DNA of 64,000 nucleotides from Rhynchosporium graminicola (Eukaryota; Ascomycota; Leotiomycetes; Helotiales; Ploettnerulaceae), in contig FJUW01000016.1 in assembly GCA_900074885.1 (NCBI GenBank), positions 720,117 to 784,116 of the forward strand, given 5' to 3'. This document shows positions 35,372 through 46,741 of the stretch, piece after piece. Below the pieces are notes generated by a model. That model searched no databases, was not told where the DNA came from, and saw nothing but the letters and a program-made list of their open reading frames with translations. The position numbers were made by a program, and so were the translations under genes. Position 1 is the stretch's first letter. Every line of letters begins with the position of its first letter.

Positions 35372-38087
35372 TCAACTTCTGCCTCCACGTCTGCAACGTG
35401 GGCCGGTCATCTAGTACCGGTTCGCGAATAGACTTCGAGAATCTTTCAACAACGCCGAAGAAATCATGAGTGTCACACTCGAGCCCCTCTTCGGTGGTGA
35501 CGATCAGATTGTTTTGGCTTTGTTGCGGAGACACCTTCCCCGGAAGAGCATTATATCAAGCCCACCAGAGCAACTAAAGCTTACACCATCACCACGTCCT
35601 TGTCTTGGCCAGGTAAACCCCGAAATTCTCGGACATTATGGACAGTCTCGAGCAGCTCATTGGTTCCAAAATACTGATGATCCATGCGCAAACTCTACGA
35701 TTTCGCATCAAAAACATATCGACCGGGCCCCGACATCTGCAAACTCGGTTCCTTCATGGCTTCCTTTTGGAATTTTCCTTTTCCGAAGGCAGGGTTAACT
35801 GCGCTTGATGCCCCGCTGCATGGATGACGAGAGCACTGTCACTGTTCTACTCGTCAGGAGTCGGGAGATCGTCACTAACAATCTTGGGACTACTAGCTGA
35901 AGCTTCAAGATATCACCTTCTAACTGCAGACTATCATTATAGGTAACATCCATTGGAGTCTAAGGTAGCGAGCGAGCCACAATCCTCGTCAACTGAGTAC
36001 ATGCCGCCGTGAAATTGCGGCAAACTAACCACATAGCAGAGTTGACTCGTTATGATCATAATTTCGATATCCCGCTTTGAAAGTTCGATACCAAGGCTTG
36101 GAAGGAAACTAAGTAATATCTAAACCCAGCCGGCTCTTGTCTCTTGTGCAAGGCCCCATGCAGACCCAAGCTCGGATTGTTTCCAACCAGCTTCTGTGGG
36201 GGCTCAAGGCTTGGGGCTAACCATACCATACAGTACTTAGTATTACCCTGCCCTGCCCATCAAACCCGAATCCGACAACCAAAAAATCTCCAATTATCAG
36301 ACGGCGGGTCAGATCTTGGGAACTGGCCTTACCGGGGTCGGATAGCCCACGCACAGAGAGAGCTTGGCTGCACGCATAAGTAGGACCAGTTATAGAAAAA
36401 GCAAGATCACGCACCCGTGCTCACTGCGAAGTGTTTCCACGGGTAAGAGATTAAACACATAATTTTACTCCGTAGTTCCTTCATGCTCTCTGCTTTCTCG
36501 TGTGTGAGATCTGCTACACTTGACTCCAATGTTTACAGCTAAGGCCATGCCGTGTCACGTTGGCTCGGGAAGTCATCCACCTTTGTCAGCTGTATGAAGT
36601 ACGAAGCCAATGATCATGGAAGGTAGGGATCCCTTTGTATGGGATTTCTTTTCCTTCTCGCGCTTGCTCAACGATTGCTATGGATCGTCTGCAGCTTCGC
36701 GGCCCATCAGCCACGCATTTCAAACTTCCCAGTTCAAAGACAGCACCAGGGGTCTAAGACGTTTTCATCTGCTATCATATCTGCCGCCACTCTCCAGCTC
36801 GATAGGCTCGTCCTGCAGGGAAGTGGTGGAGAACAGGTACCCCATGCAATCAATCCGCTTTGCTTGCCGTGGCCCGGCCTTCAACCTTCTTGTGCCCTAA
36901 ATCCGGGTTCATGCAGAATTTGACATGGAGCCTAACATCGACGGGGGCAGCTTATGTTTGATTATGGAAATGCCCACAAGCACACCTCAAGCCTGAAGTC
37001 ACTTTATGTTTTGCCGCCGTCAATACTACTGGCTAGAGTGGTCAATAGCTCAAAGGAGTGGTATCAGAAACAAGATTATGTTACTATTCCTGGAGCTAAG
37101 ATCTCCAAGTGTTCGTCAAACGCGCGCGCTGATATTCGGTGGAGTGCGTCCTCGGAATGCACGCCTTGTCTCGTCTGACCTAGCTCATTGCTCGCGTCAT
37201 CAAAGGTCGATTTCCTACCTGGCGAGCCTAGTTGAGCCAGTACCGGCAAATAACTGGATCCATACGACCGATGTTGGGAGGTACACATCTACTACTCCTT
37301 TAGTGGCGCGAGTGGTACGCAGTACGCAGCTTCAGCGGTTCGAAGTTCACTAGACTGGGCCAGGCTCATACAGTAGTAGGTAAATTTAGACAGGATTTAA
37401 GGCAACTTCTTTAGCATCGGTCCTCCACTAGAGACAAGTGCCAGTGCCAGTCACCCCACCGTCGTCAGGATCCAGAAGCCAGATTTGCCATGCTACAGTA
37501 GGATGAGCAAGGGTCAAGACGCCTACTATACCAGGTAATAACTTGATAACCTCGGCGGAACAACGGACTGGCTTGGGTGGGTGGTCCTGCGTGAAAACAC
37601 TACGGAGTAAGCATGCGACCCGAGTCGTGCCTTTCCTGGTCTCATATTCTGCTTAATATTGACTGACCCCTTCCCATGTCCACATTCCCTCCCCGCAAGC
37701 GAGACCTGAGTCTGAGATCCTTCCTCGACGATCCATAGACTTTCTAGTCTGAAACTCTTTGATCAGCTTTGGGGAATTCTGGCTGTGGATATTTGGCGCC
37801 GTTGGAGTCGGGAGAAACCACTCGGCACTCTGAATTTTCTACTACTTCCAAATCATGTTCAAAAGCATCCACTCTATTCCTTGCTTCTCTTGCTTGTAAA
37901 GTTGCAAGACTCCGTAGTGTTCGCCAAACGTGTCTCATCCTCCGGATAATGTTCCTCAGAATGGAACACGTATCTGGTCCAAAGAGAAGAAGAAGAAGAA
38001 GCCGAACTGAGTGGGGTGTTACAAATGCGAAAAAGCAAACAGCGGGATCACAACCGGCTTGCCCTGGCCAAGCCAAGGATCCAAGTA

Positions 38088-38377
38088 TGACTGACTGACT
38101 GACTGCACATGCCTGCCGGACTTGAAAGAAGGGAAGGCTCGAAGGATATCTCGATTCTCAAATGAGGGTGTGGGTGTGGGTGTGGGCTGAGTATCAACAG
38201 ACACGCACGATATGTGATACGTCTGTCTACTGTACCTTATGCGCCGTCTTGTTGGTGTCTGGAACTAGCTAGCCTGAGCCTGAGCCTGACCGCCACTCAA
38301 AGTCAGTCAGCAAAGTCGTGGTCGTGGTCGTGCCAGCCCTTCCGTCTAATAACCCATCCAGCCCTCCATCCATCCAT
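38088..38377. repeat. cluster of five different microsatellites
   Basis: Within 290 bp: (TGAC)n at 38088-38104, (GGGTGT)n at 38166-38186, (GCCTGA)n at 38272-38289, (GTCGTG)n at 38315-38332 and (TCCA)n at 38365-38377. All lie 0.9-1.1 kb before the start codon at 39231. Confidence 0.75.
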
Positions 38378-39230
38378 CGGGCCAATCCGCTTGCTTCACT
38401 TTACTTACTTCGTACCTACCTGCTTAGAACGAAACATGCTCCGAGCACCGAGCACCGAACACAGCGTCCGCTCCATCGCGTTCCACTTCTGCCTCTCTAC
38501 AGAGTTATTACTGACACAATCCTTGACGTCGCACATCTTCCTTTCTCTCATTCCCTTCCCTTACTCCCTCCCCTTCTTTACAACTACTTCGTACAGCGAT
38601 ATCCTGGCCACCCACCCGACCCGTCTTACACCTATCCATTCCACCCTAAGCCTACGTCCCTAATGTATCAATTCCCGTGTAGCCCCAACGCATCCAGCCG
38701 CTCGATATGGCGCTTGGTTCTCCGAATGCATGTTGCAAATTGCAAGCAGCCTTTCCTGTGGCCCAAGGCTTTCCCTCCCTGTAGGGGAGCTTGCCCGGTA
38801 GGGAGGGGGTGGGCGCGGCACTACTTACTGCTTTCACTTTGTCCGCCAACAAAGCCATCCCCATGCCTCGCCATCCATGATCCATCCCCAGAACAAAGCT
38901 CAGACCCGACAGCGGATTATCCAAAGCAACCCCTGCTGGTTCGCGGGTTCCATGATATCAGCCAGATGACACAGACGACATACCGGAACTTTAAAGTCAC
39001 TTGCAAGGGGGTAACGTCCATATTTGTGCTTCCCACTGCTAGCTTTCTTTGATGTGAAGAAGGCCCTTTCTATTTACTAGTAGACCATGCACCACTTCAG
39101 CCCCCTCCCCTGGGATTTGAACTACTTATAATGAAGTTGTCAAGTGGGTAACAAGTTGTCTTCCCTTTTCGCACGTCTTCTTTACGACAACTTTCACATC
39201 TCTAATATTACCACAACATAACAAACCACG

Positions 39231-40412
39231 ATGATGAGTACAGGAAGCAGGGGAGCCAATCCCTTGGGTTATACTACCGTTGATATGCTGCTGGACGATG
39301 TGTCAAAACGAATGGCATCGTCAGATATCACTCGATCCCGCGGATCGATCGGACAAAAGGCCAGTGGAAACATGCGTATAGTAAAGCCAAACAGTGCCAG
39401 CAACAGTCCTAGGGGCTCGACAGGATTGTACAGGCGGAAGACGATGATGAGTGAGGAGGCGTACCGACGAAGACTTGCCATGCTGGAACAACAACATCTA
39501 TTGTCCAGTGGAGGATTCACATCAAACGATGGCCTGCAAGTGCATTCGAGAACGACTCGACCGGTTAGCTGGCATCCATCCTCTCAAAATCCCCCTCAAC
39601 CACAATATCAATCAACGTATCAAATACCACAGCAAAATGCCACCGAACTCCAGATGTATGACCTCTCAAGCAATCATGCTGCCTACTCTGGATATGCATC
39701 ACCAAGCTCGAATTTCTCTCCGATGTCGATGCCCTTTAATGGCTACGAACAACCACAATATCTTTATCAAGATCAGACACCATCGCTCCACTTGAAGCCG
39801 ACCTACTCTGTCAACCACCAACAACAGTATCAGTATCAAGAGCAACCATCTCAAAGCTTTGTACCACAGTTATCAGGAAACTCCGATCCAACCATGTATT
39901 CTCATTTCGACTGGAACAACTTTGCAACCAATGGCTTCGAGAATTGCTCAACGGCACCTCCTACCCCAGATAATTTCTTACCTACTCAACATCCTGAACC
40001 CAGTTTTCCAGCCGAGGATTCCATTCCATATCACCCACTATCAGAGCCAGAATCAGAAGGTGAAGAACTCATCGGCATGGGCTTGTATGACGCCCCGGAC
40101 GTCAAATCTACCTCTTCAAATCCAGAGCTTGACAACTATCGAGCCTTAATGATGACGGGATTCCTCGGGACTGGTTACGGGAAGGTTGAAGCTAGTGGAA
40201 AGGGCTTGAAGCTCGAGGAGACTTGGAACCCACCGCCTAGCGATGACGAAGACGATGAAGACGAGGACGACGATGAACAGGACGGGGAAGGAGAGGACGA
40301 TGACGAGGCTCCTGCAATTGTTGTCCCTGCAATGCCTCAGCAACATGTGGTCCAATCCCAAAACAACTCCGCAGCCGCAGCTCAAAGCTATGATGGCTCA
40401 GGGTGGCTTTGA
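39231..40412 (+). CDS. Q/N/S-rich protein with acidic C-terminus, possible regulator
   Basis: Not recognised. Single exon, 393 aa, starting MMSTGSRGANPLGYTTVDMLLDDV. The N-terminal 120 residues look the most structured: a short amphipathic start, a basic YRRKTMMSEEAYRRRLAMLEQQ helix, then TTRPVSWHPSS. Residues about 125-290 are rich in Q, N, S, P and Y with repeated QYQ/YQ tracts. The C-terminal part includes YRALMMTGFLGTGYGK and an aspartate/glutamate run (DDEDDEDEDDDEQDGEGEDDDE), then a short glutamine/alanine tail. Low complexity with an acidic tract and an unusually long upstream region are features of fungal transcriptional or developmental regulators, but no DNA-binding domain is visible, so this is inference. 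Confidence 0.7.
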   Translation: MMSTGSRGANPLGYTTVDMLLDDVSKRMASSDITRSRGSIGQKASGNMRIVKPNSASNSPRGSTGLYRRKTMMSEEAYRRRLAMLEQQHLLSSGGFTSNDGLQVHSRTTRPVSWHPSSQNPPQPQYQSTYQIPQQNATELQMYDLSSNHAAYSGYASPSSNFSPMSMPFNGYEQPQYLYQDQTPSLHLKPTYSVNHQQQYQYQEQPSQSFVPQLSGNSDPTMYSHFDWNNFATNGFENCSTAPPTPDNFLPTQHPEPSFPAEDSIPYHPLSEPESEGEELIGMGLYDAPDVKSTSSNPELDNYRALMMTGFLGTGYGKVEASGKGLKLEETWNPPPSDDEDDEDEDDDEQDGEGEDDDEAPAIVVPAMPQQHVVQSQNNSAAAAQSYDGSGWL

Positions 40413-40921
40413 AGTTATAAAACTTCGATATTTTTTGTGTGATTTAGCGTCTGGTGTTATTTTAGCGTGGGTTTTTTTTTTACAAGGCGTGGGGTACCCA
40501 GGAAATAAGGGCAAGGCTCGCCGGCGTTCGTAGGTAGAAAGATATCCTCGTAGCAAAAGTGAGGACACCGATGCACATAAACTTGTACAACATCAGAATC
40601 AAAGACTCTACCAGAAACCATTCTTTTCTCTCTCGAGCAAAGTGATTTAACGCCTTTGTGGTATCTATACGATCAGATTTGTGTTCTGAGGTAGGTACAG
40701 ATCTTCCAGCTCGTGAGCTCAAAATGTGACGGACCAATGACGCACACTCGCGCCATTTAGAGTTGTCTCGCTTATGTGGTGTCCGCAGAGCCTCAAAGCT
40801 TGGTATGAGAGCAGACCGCAGAATCAGTATCTCGACGGGGTCGCAACCCCGTTGAAATCAGATTCACTTCCGTCGAAGCTCGCGGTAACATCCTCAGCCT
40901 GTCGATTCGTACAAGTCAATC
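40413..40921. other. intergenic region before las1
   Basis: It holds the 3' flank of the Q-rich gene (T-run near 40470) and the las1 promoter. Nothing further is visible. Confidence 0.5.
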
Positions 40922-42099
40922 ATGGTGCAATACGTCATAACCCCCTGGCGCAACGCGCAGGAGCTGTTATCCGTCCGCGAAAATCTCTACCCAGCCCTGA
41001 CAAACCCAGCAAGGCAGATCAGAGACGCAGAGCGCGGATATGCTGTAGCGAAGATATCGGTTTGGATGCAGAGGGGCAACTGTCCGCATTTGGTGGAGAG
41101 CACGGCGATTCTGACGGCGGCGATCTTGAATGATGTCCGGGGCAATGCGCCGTATTGTGTGAGGGCTGCATATGCGGCGGCATTTTGTAGGTGAGTTTAT
41201 TTTTAGCGATTGTTTCTTCGCAATTTGGGTTCGATTTGAGCGTTTTTCAGGGCTCAATGAGAGGGATCGAACAAGTTGTGTCGCGAGAGAAGGATATTCT
41301 CACGTGATCCCGTCAACAATATTACTCTCTCGTTCCATCGACCATTTCCAGTCTCCAATGTACTCCGATAACAACCCCTTCAAACATCAGTTCCTCAATA
41401 TCTCGATTTACCCCTCTAAATCTTTCTCGTCACAGACATGACCGCTAAAATTGACTCATACCTAGATTCGTGACCGGCCTACTTGACAGCCACCAAACCA
41501 AAACCCGCAAACTCAGCATGTACTCTGTAGCAAAGACTATCGGGCTACCAGCGACCTACGTGGAGTTACGTCACCAGGCGACTCACGAGGAACTCCCTTC
41601 GCTGTCTAAGCTCCGTACTGCGACCCAGAAAGCGCTTCACTGGATATGGGATTATTACTGGGCTAAATTAACACCAGCTTCGTCTTCGACGCAGGAACAG
41701 TGTGATACGTTTATGCTGGGATTGTTTCAGAAGAAGGGTACGAAGAGTCATACCGAGCTGATGAAAGAAATGCGAGGGTGGGAAGATGAGGTTTTGCTAA
41801 GCGCGCTGTGGAAGATTGATGAAGCCAACTTGGATCGAGGAGCTAGGATGTGGGTGATCCGTATGCAGAGGTTAATCATAGGAAGGGATAGCGTGGGGTC
41901 TAAGAGTAACATCGAAGGTCTCGAACCTGCAGGTGGTATTGAGGATGTAAGGGTGGAACTTGATGCGATGGACGCCGTGTTAGAAGAGAAGGACGAGGAG
42001 ATGGCCGGGAAGGCTACATGGACTGACGGCTCACCCGATCGTAAAGGCTGGGCTATATGGGAAGGTCCTTGGTTTCCGAAGCCTATGGGAGTGGTTTGA
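40922..42099 (+). CDS. las1: Las1, pre-rRNA ITS2 endonuclease
   Basis: HEPN-type nuclease that cuts ITS2 with Grc3 during 60S ribosome maturation in the nucleus. Exon 1 is 40922-41190 and exon 2 is 41466-42099; 903 nt, 300 aa. The start [24 protein letters not shown] and [27 protein letters not shown] are characteristic of the N-terminal Las1 domain. After the splice [28 protein letters not shown] leads into [21 protein letters not shown], containing the R-x4-H catalytic HEPN motif (RHQATH). The C-terminus is short and rather acidic compared with longer family members. The 275-nt intron is long for this genome; its donor (GTGAGT) and acceptor (ACCTAG) are good and keep frame. Identity is firm. 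Confidence 0.92.
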
Positions 42100-43840
42100 G
42101 ATTCTTCATTTGTTGGAATGACGTGGTAGAATACCTAAGCACAAGTTATTTCTTGATGTATCATCACAAGTCGGAACGGTGGAATAGTATCACACACCTC
42201 CTCGAGGTCTTGCGATTATGACAGTACTGGCATCGCGCTTTCAAAATGGCATAAGGAGGATCTTACAGTCTATACCACTGTCTCATTCGGTGGAAGGTGC
42301 CAGGTTTAATCTGTGTTTGCTCAGAGAAACATGTTCAGGGAAGAGGTAGTTCTCTAGGAGAACTTTCGGAAATATCGAATGATGTCAAACACCTAGCTGT
42401 CACTATCACTCAGCTACCAAAGTAGACATTCTTCAAATACAGCAGACGCGCCTTGGAATAGATAGGGCATGAACGTATCGAGTTTGACAACCATGCAGCA
42501 AATCACTGTGACTACAGTGCTAGAGAGTAGCGCTTTGATATCCTACCACAGCACCGGGACGAAGCGGATAGTTCCGAAATCCAAGGTACGAGAGAGAGCT
42601 GGCTTCACCTGCCCGAACTCTGAGGTGGAAGTTATCTGTAGTAAATTTTCATGTTGCACATCGCAACTCTAGCATGTGAAGAAAGGAAAATAGAGTTGTG
42701 TGTGTATAGGAAGAAGATAGGGGCTTCTCACACACTGACTTCTAGGAACTGGCTTGTAACGCGTTCTACAGACTAGATAACTCGCTTAGATGTTTTGCCA
42801 ACTCTCTGCTTCCAACTCAGGTCCAAAAGACCGATAGATAAAAATATCTGAGCTCCCCTTGCTTTTCTACACATTTCTATTCTACTCGTTATTTTCAAAA
42901 TTAACCTCTTACCCGAACAAATTTCATGCGTCTGCTCCTGTTCCTCTTGCAAGGGAGAGAGACCTTGGGAGGGGTTAGAGCGGCAAGCCAATTCCATGGA
43001 GCGGGCCGTGTGCAATTCGCACGACTGCTACCTCTTCCACATCCGGAATGGTGCCTGTTCATAACACTGCTATCCCCCGAATATCCCCCCAGCATTTGCT
43101 CTTCACATGCAGGATCTGCGAAATGCAACAAAACATGTTGCCATCTTGTTTGGGATGAAGAGTTGTGTTGTGTCAATGTTTCCCGCCGTACGCTCCCAGA
43201 TCTCGAGGCAGATCTTGTGTTGTGGTTTAGTGCTTTTGTTCTCTGCCTACTTGGAAGTGGTCCGGAGATGGTACTCAGCTTGCTATGCTTTGTTTACTGA
43301 TGATTATCATTTGCATTTATTGCCTTTGTCACAAGTGCTTTCACATTTCCGATATTGAAATCAACTGTAATGAAAAAAGATCCTTTTGTATGTCATCTAG
43401 GTGAGGTTGGGGGCAGGCTCTCGCTCGGGGAGCTCAGACTCTTCTTTCGGATGCATATCAATGCGTCTCAGATCTTGGGTCAGGTCAATATCTTTGCATG
43501 TTTTGGTAATTATGACTGCCGCTCGAGTGCACATCGGTTAGTTCAACGAGATGTGTAGCATTGTTGTCAAGACCTAAATGTCTTTCTATATATGGTCAGT
43601 TAGTGTATTCAGATCTTCTCGGGATAATAGTCTTCAAATATGGACGAAGTTACATTATCTCTTCAAAACTTGTAATGCTACGTGATCCATATCGAATCTC
43701 GTGTTCTGTTGTATTATCTTTCGGAGTGTTAATCTTTGCTATATGCAATAAAGATGGAATGTGTGCTTGAGACTGTGATTTAAGCTCAAGGGAGCTTAAG
43801 GGATAGGAAACCCTGTTTGAGGGAAGGAAAACTTATCAAG
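42100..43840. other. intergenic region, no supported gene
   Basis: Downstream of las1. Short frames at 42773-43176 (minus) and 42926-43770 (plus) overlap one another, and none has motifs or splice structure. The sequence becomes more AT-rich to the right. Confidence 0.45.
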
Positions 43841-44296
43841 CTAGATGTTGAACATACTTCCCAAATATAACATTTCTACGACTTCTTGGAGGCATACTGG
43901 ACTGGTGTGGATCGGTACTAAGGTCCACTTTGCCACCAACGAATAAGACGGGATGAACGTGCGATGCAGAATAAGAAGGGCACTTTTCTTTGTTCCGTAC
44001 CGTTCAAATCTCTCGTCAGAGATGGTTGCTACCCTGTTTGAGATTGTGGCTTGTATCCGCTTCTTGACATTTCTGAAATGCACAAATATCACACCTCCCT
44101 GATTCGACGACCGATCGTCTCGACAAATTTCCACATGCTGCTTATATACCAATTTCATCAGTTCAGCATCGGCGTTTTTCAACGTCTTTCCACAGCACAA
44201 TCTCAGGTTATGAAGTTCTCGCTCATTTACTCGTATGAGAAGTGGGAAGGGACCTTTCTTGATATCAACGTTCAGTTGTACAATAATAAGTTCCAC
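43841..44296 (-). CDS. hypothetical fragment, possibly a stray copy of the coiled-coil family's C-terminal domain
   Basis: A 152-codon open frame with no ATG near its start (the first codon of the extended frame is GTG, with a stop just upstream), so it would need an upstream exon, or it is a relic. The segment DAELMKLVYKQHVEIC ... NQGGVIFVHFRNVKKRI has the same order of features as the domain in the 1.4-6.7 kb genes (LKYD, a charged loop with N-x-G, then WITF/WIKF followed by a charged helix). The similarity is weak and seen by eye only. It could equally be an unrelated or spurious frame. Confidence 0.3.
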   Translation of the reverse strand: MELIIVQLNVDIKKGPFPLLIRVNERELHNLRLCCGKTLKNADAELMKLVYKQHVEICRDDRSSNQGGVIFVHFRNVKKRIQATISNRVATISDERFERYGTKKSALLILHRTFIPSYSLVAKWTLVPIHTSPVCLQEVVEMLYLGSMFNI

Positions 44297-46045
44297 GGTA
44301 GCGTTTAGGAACTTGTATCAGAGGCAACCCAAATTTTGACATACAGACGCAAGTTTGAGGGAAAGGAGAAGTTGGAAGATGTATACTATGTCAAGAAATC
44401 AGTGACAAACATTAGCAGATTGTGTGTGTAAGGCAGAATGATTGGACGATTCACGGTGTGCTGCGAATTTTCCCAGGGCATCAAAGTCTTAAGCGAAGTG
44501 AAATGTCAACATGGTGCCATGCTATAAGCAAAGTGGATAATTCAGCCTCCTCATTTAGTTGACTACGAAGAATGCAATGGTATGGACTTTACTAGTTATA
44601 GAGTACAATAGTATTGTGATGTTCCCGAGGGATCGGTGACTGGCCTCCATGATTACATCTTCGATTTAGCTATGAAGCGGATGAGTGCCACACTACGTGA
44701 ATCTTGCCAAGTTGAGACCCAAGAATATATTGAAATCTTTCCATGCCTGGTGTTGAAAACAGGCCAGTGAGAATGCTGGCAGCCATGTCATCTCCATCCA
44801 ATGTCCATCTCCGCACCGTGTCGGAATCGGCAACACCTTTTGTCGAACGGGCTTTGAGTCCTGGACCAATTCGAGAATAGTCTCAGTCAGTGAAAAGAGA
44901 GGAGTCATGTTATGTGACGATAAAGTCTTCAAAATTAACCATGGTTTGTGCTGAGGTGAGAAGGCTTTTGTCGCTACGTAAACAGAAACGGCAAGAGCGA
45001 CTGGGCAAGGTCGCTTCATTGGAAAGGAGCATCTTGGGCATCTAACTCCCTCCGGTTCTTCCGGTATTCTAATCGTATTCTGTCTCCAACTTTCTGCTGG
45101 ATAGATAGTCGAGGAAGAAACACAGCTTCTTACGTCGGAATACTTGGTACATTCTCCCAGCTCAGGTGTGGGATCGAGCCGATTAATGCTCTTTTTCAAT
45201 AAGCATTGAGAGAATCTCGGCCTGAAAGACAACGCATATAAGAACAGGAGCAATACGTAGCTCTATCATTTTCTAATTCCATGCGTAATCGAGGAGTATG
45301 TTCACTAGTATGTTTCACGTGAAACCTCGATATCAGTACATTCACAGGATCTAGTTCTTAGATAGACCGTGTTGCCTTTATGGAAGTTCGTGAAACGCAT
45401 ACACCAACTACCTTTGATAACAAATTTTGTCTTGTCCAGTTTGAGTGTGGCTTGTTCAGGAGGCTCTGAAGTTTCTACGTGCAGCATTGGTCCAGCTTTC
45501 GTCTAATCCGGGGACGTCTCCGAGTCTTGGAAGCTCCAGCACAAACACAGCATCTCCACAAACCGGCAACGACATGGTTCCGCAGGCTTCCTCCTTCCAT
45601 CATCGTAGCTACATCCTACCTGTCTCCCAATCGCCCCAGTTTGTTGCACATGCAATAAGGACGCGTTGTAGTCGGGATAGGCAGAGTTGATCGTGATCCT
45701 CAGATTCTACAGCCACGAATACAGCCGCTGCGCCTCGCTCGATCTGTTAATTGAATGAAGGGATGTTAGCTGTGTCGCCAGCGAACGTGACTTCCGTACG
45801 CATATAAGTACTTACAGGTATCAGCATCACTCCCCTTTGTACCAGGCTTCTTTCATTACTTTGACTTTCATCGGACAAGACTATGTCCGGACTAGGATCC
45901 CAGCTCTAGCACAAATCTACACATCTTCTGAAGCCCCTCCATGCCCCCCTCCTTCCTCCTTGCGTTCAATGTGATAGTCCCTACCTGCTGTTATTTTCTA
46001 CTTTACATACTTAATTACAACTCCATATAACTTACGACTCTGATC
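44297..46045. other. intergenic region, no supported gene
   Basis: A 186-codon minus-strand frame at 44693-45253 and shorter frames at 45305-45690 have no recognised motifs and no convincing splice sites. The right end is the promoter of the DUF7053-like gene; it has CT-rich tracts (45930-45965). Confidence 0.4.
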
Positions 46046-46741
46046 ATGTCTTGTAAGTTGACTACCTCAACAAGCATTTGCAGCACCTGACATCAAACAG
46101 TCCTCAATACCAACACGGAGGTCAAAACACGCACGGTCCTCTCAACCCACATCACGAAAGCCCAAGTCATTGCCCTTCTTCACAGCGATGAGACAATCCT
46201 AGACCTGAACCCCTCCAAGATAACATACACCCTGCTCCCACCATCAACCTCAACAGAATTCTACAAGACAGTGCCCGATGCCTACAAGCCGCCCGCTATA
46301 GACTCAGGGTCTATCTCAGACTTTCCCGTCTACAAAATCGTCGAGCCTCAAGGGACGTCCTCAGACGGAGAAGCAGACGTGGAAGGTGCGCAAAGCGGGC
46401 ACTGGAAGGGCGGCTGGATCAAGCGTTTCATTCCCAACGATCTGGTATACGAGACAAGTGTACAGCACACCGTCGATGGTCTGGTAAGCATAACACACGC
46501 TCCTATGGGCGTCCAAAGCGTTACTACATGGATAGCGCATGAACCTGCAACGGCAGGAGAGGGATGCGTTTTAGAGATGACTGGGAAGGTCTGGAGTAAT
46601 CGTGCGCTTATGCCGTTCATTAGAGGAAATCTGCAGGCAAGTTATGAGAAACTGTCGGCCGATTTCGTCCTGGCTCTCGAGAAGCTCATCGCTGAGGAGC
46701 AGAAACCCGGTGGTGTGGAAAGCTCCAAAATCGTTGACTAG
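46046..46741 (+). CDS. small fungal protein resembling the DUF7053 family
   Basis: Function unknown. Exon 1 is only 7 nt (46046-46052, ATG TCT T), followed by a 48-nt intron (GTAAGT ... ACCTGAC ... AAACAG), and exon 2 is 46101-46741; 648 nt, 215 aa. The joined start is MSFLNTNTEVKTRTVLSTHITKAQVIALLHSDETILDLNP. The pattern (a short beta-rich opening, L-x-P after position 40, a DFPVYKIVEPQ strand, then a GGWIKRFIPNDLVYETSVQHTVDGL core and SVTTWIAHEP) is what I recall of fungal DUF7053 proteins, perhaps with a START-like fold. The last part is a helix with LEKLIAEEQK. The gene model is good; the family label is moderate. Confidence 0.75.

Larger units (their letters stand above)
30026..39230. 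other. 9.2-kb gene-free region upstream of the Q-rich gene
   Basis: No frame here exceeds about 150 codons except one 244-codon pyrimidine-rich frame at 38318-39052 that overlaps microsatellites and lacks motifs. The region is not RIP-decayed, since CpA/TpG are not depleted as they are after 47.3 kb. It holds a perfect palindrome (33790), scattered CTCCGTA elements, an 11-base G run (35361-35371) and a microsatellite cluster (38088-38377). The simplest reading is the 5' flank or long leader of the gene at 39231, possibly with non-coding transcripts. Confidence 0.45.

Noticed and set aside
38318..39052. 244-codon plus-strand frame before the Q-rich gene
   Set aside because: It is pyrimidine-rich and crosses microsatellites; it has no ATG-context or family motif and is likely a composition artefact.
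41225..41241. tRNA B-box-like GGGTTCGAT inside the las1 intron
   Set aside because: It lacks the conserved TCC ending, an A box and a cloverleaf in the flanking bases.
44693..45253. 186-codon minus-strand frame
   Set aside because: No recognised domain, no convincing splice sites, and cysteine/proline scatter as in random frames; kept out for lack of support.
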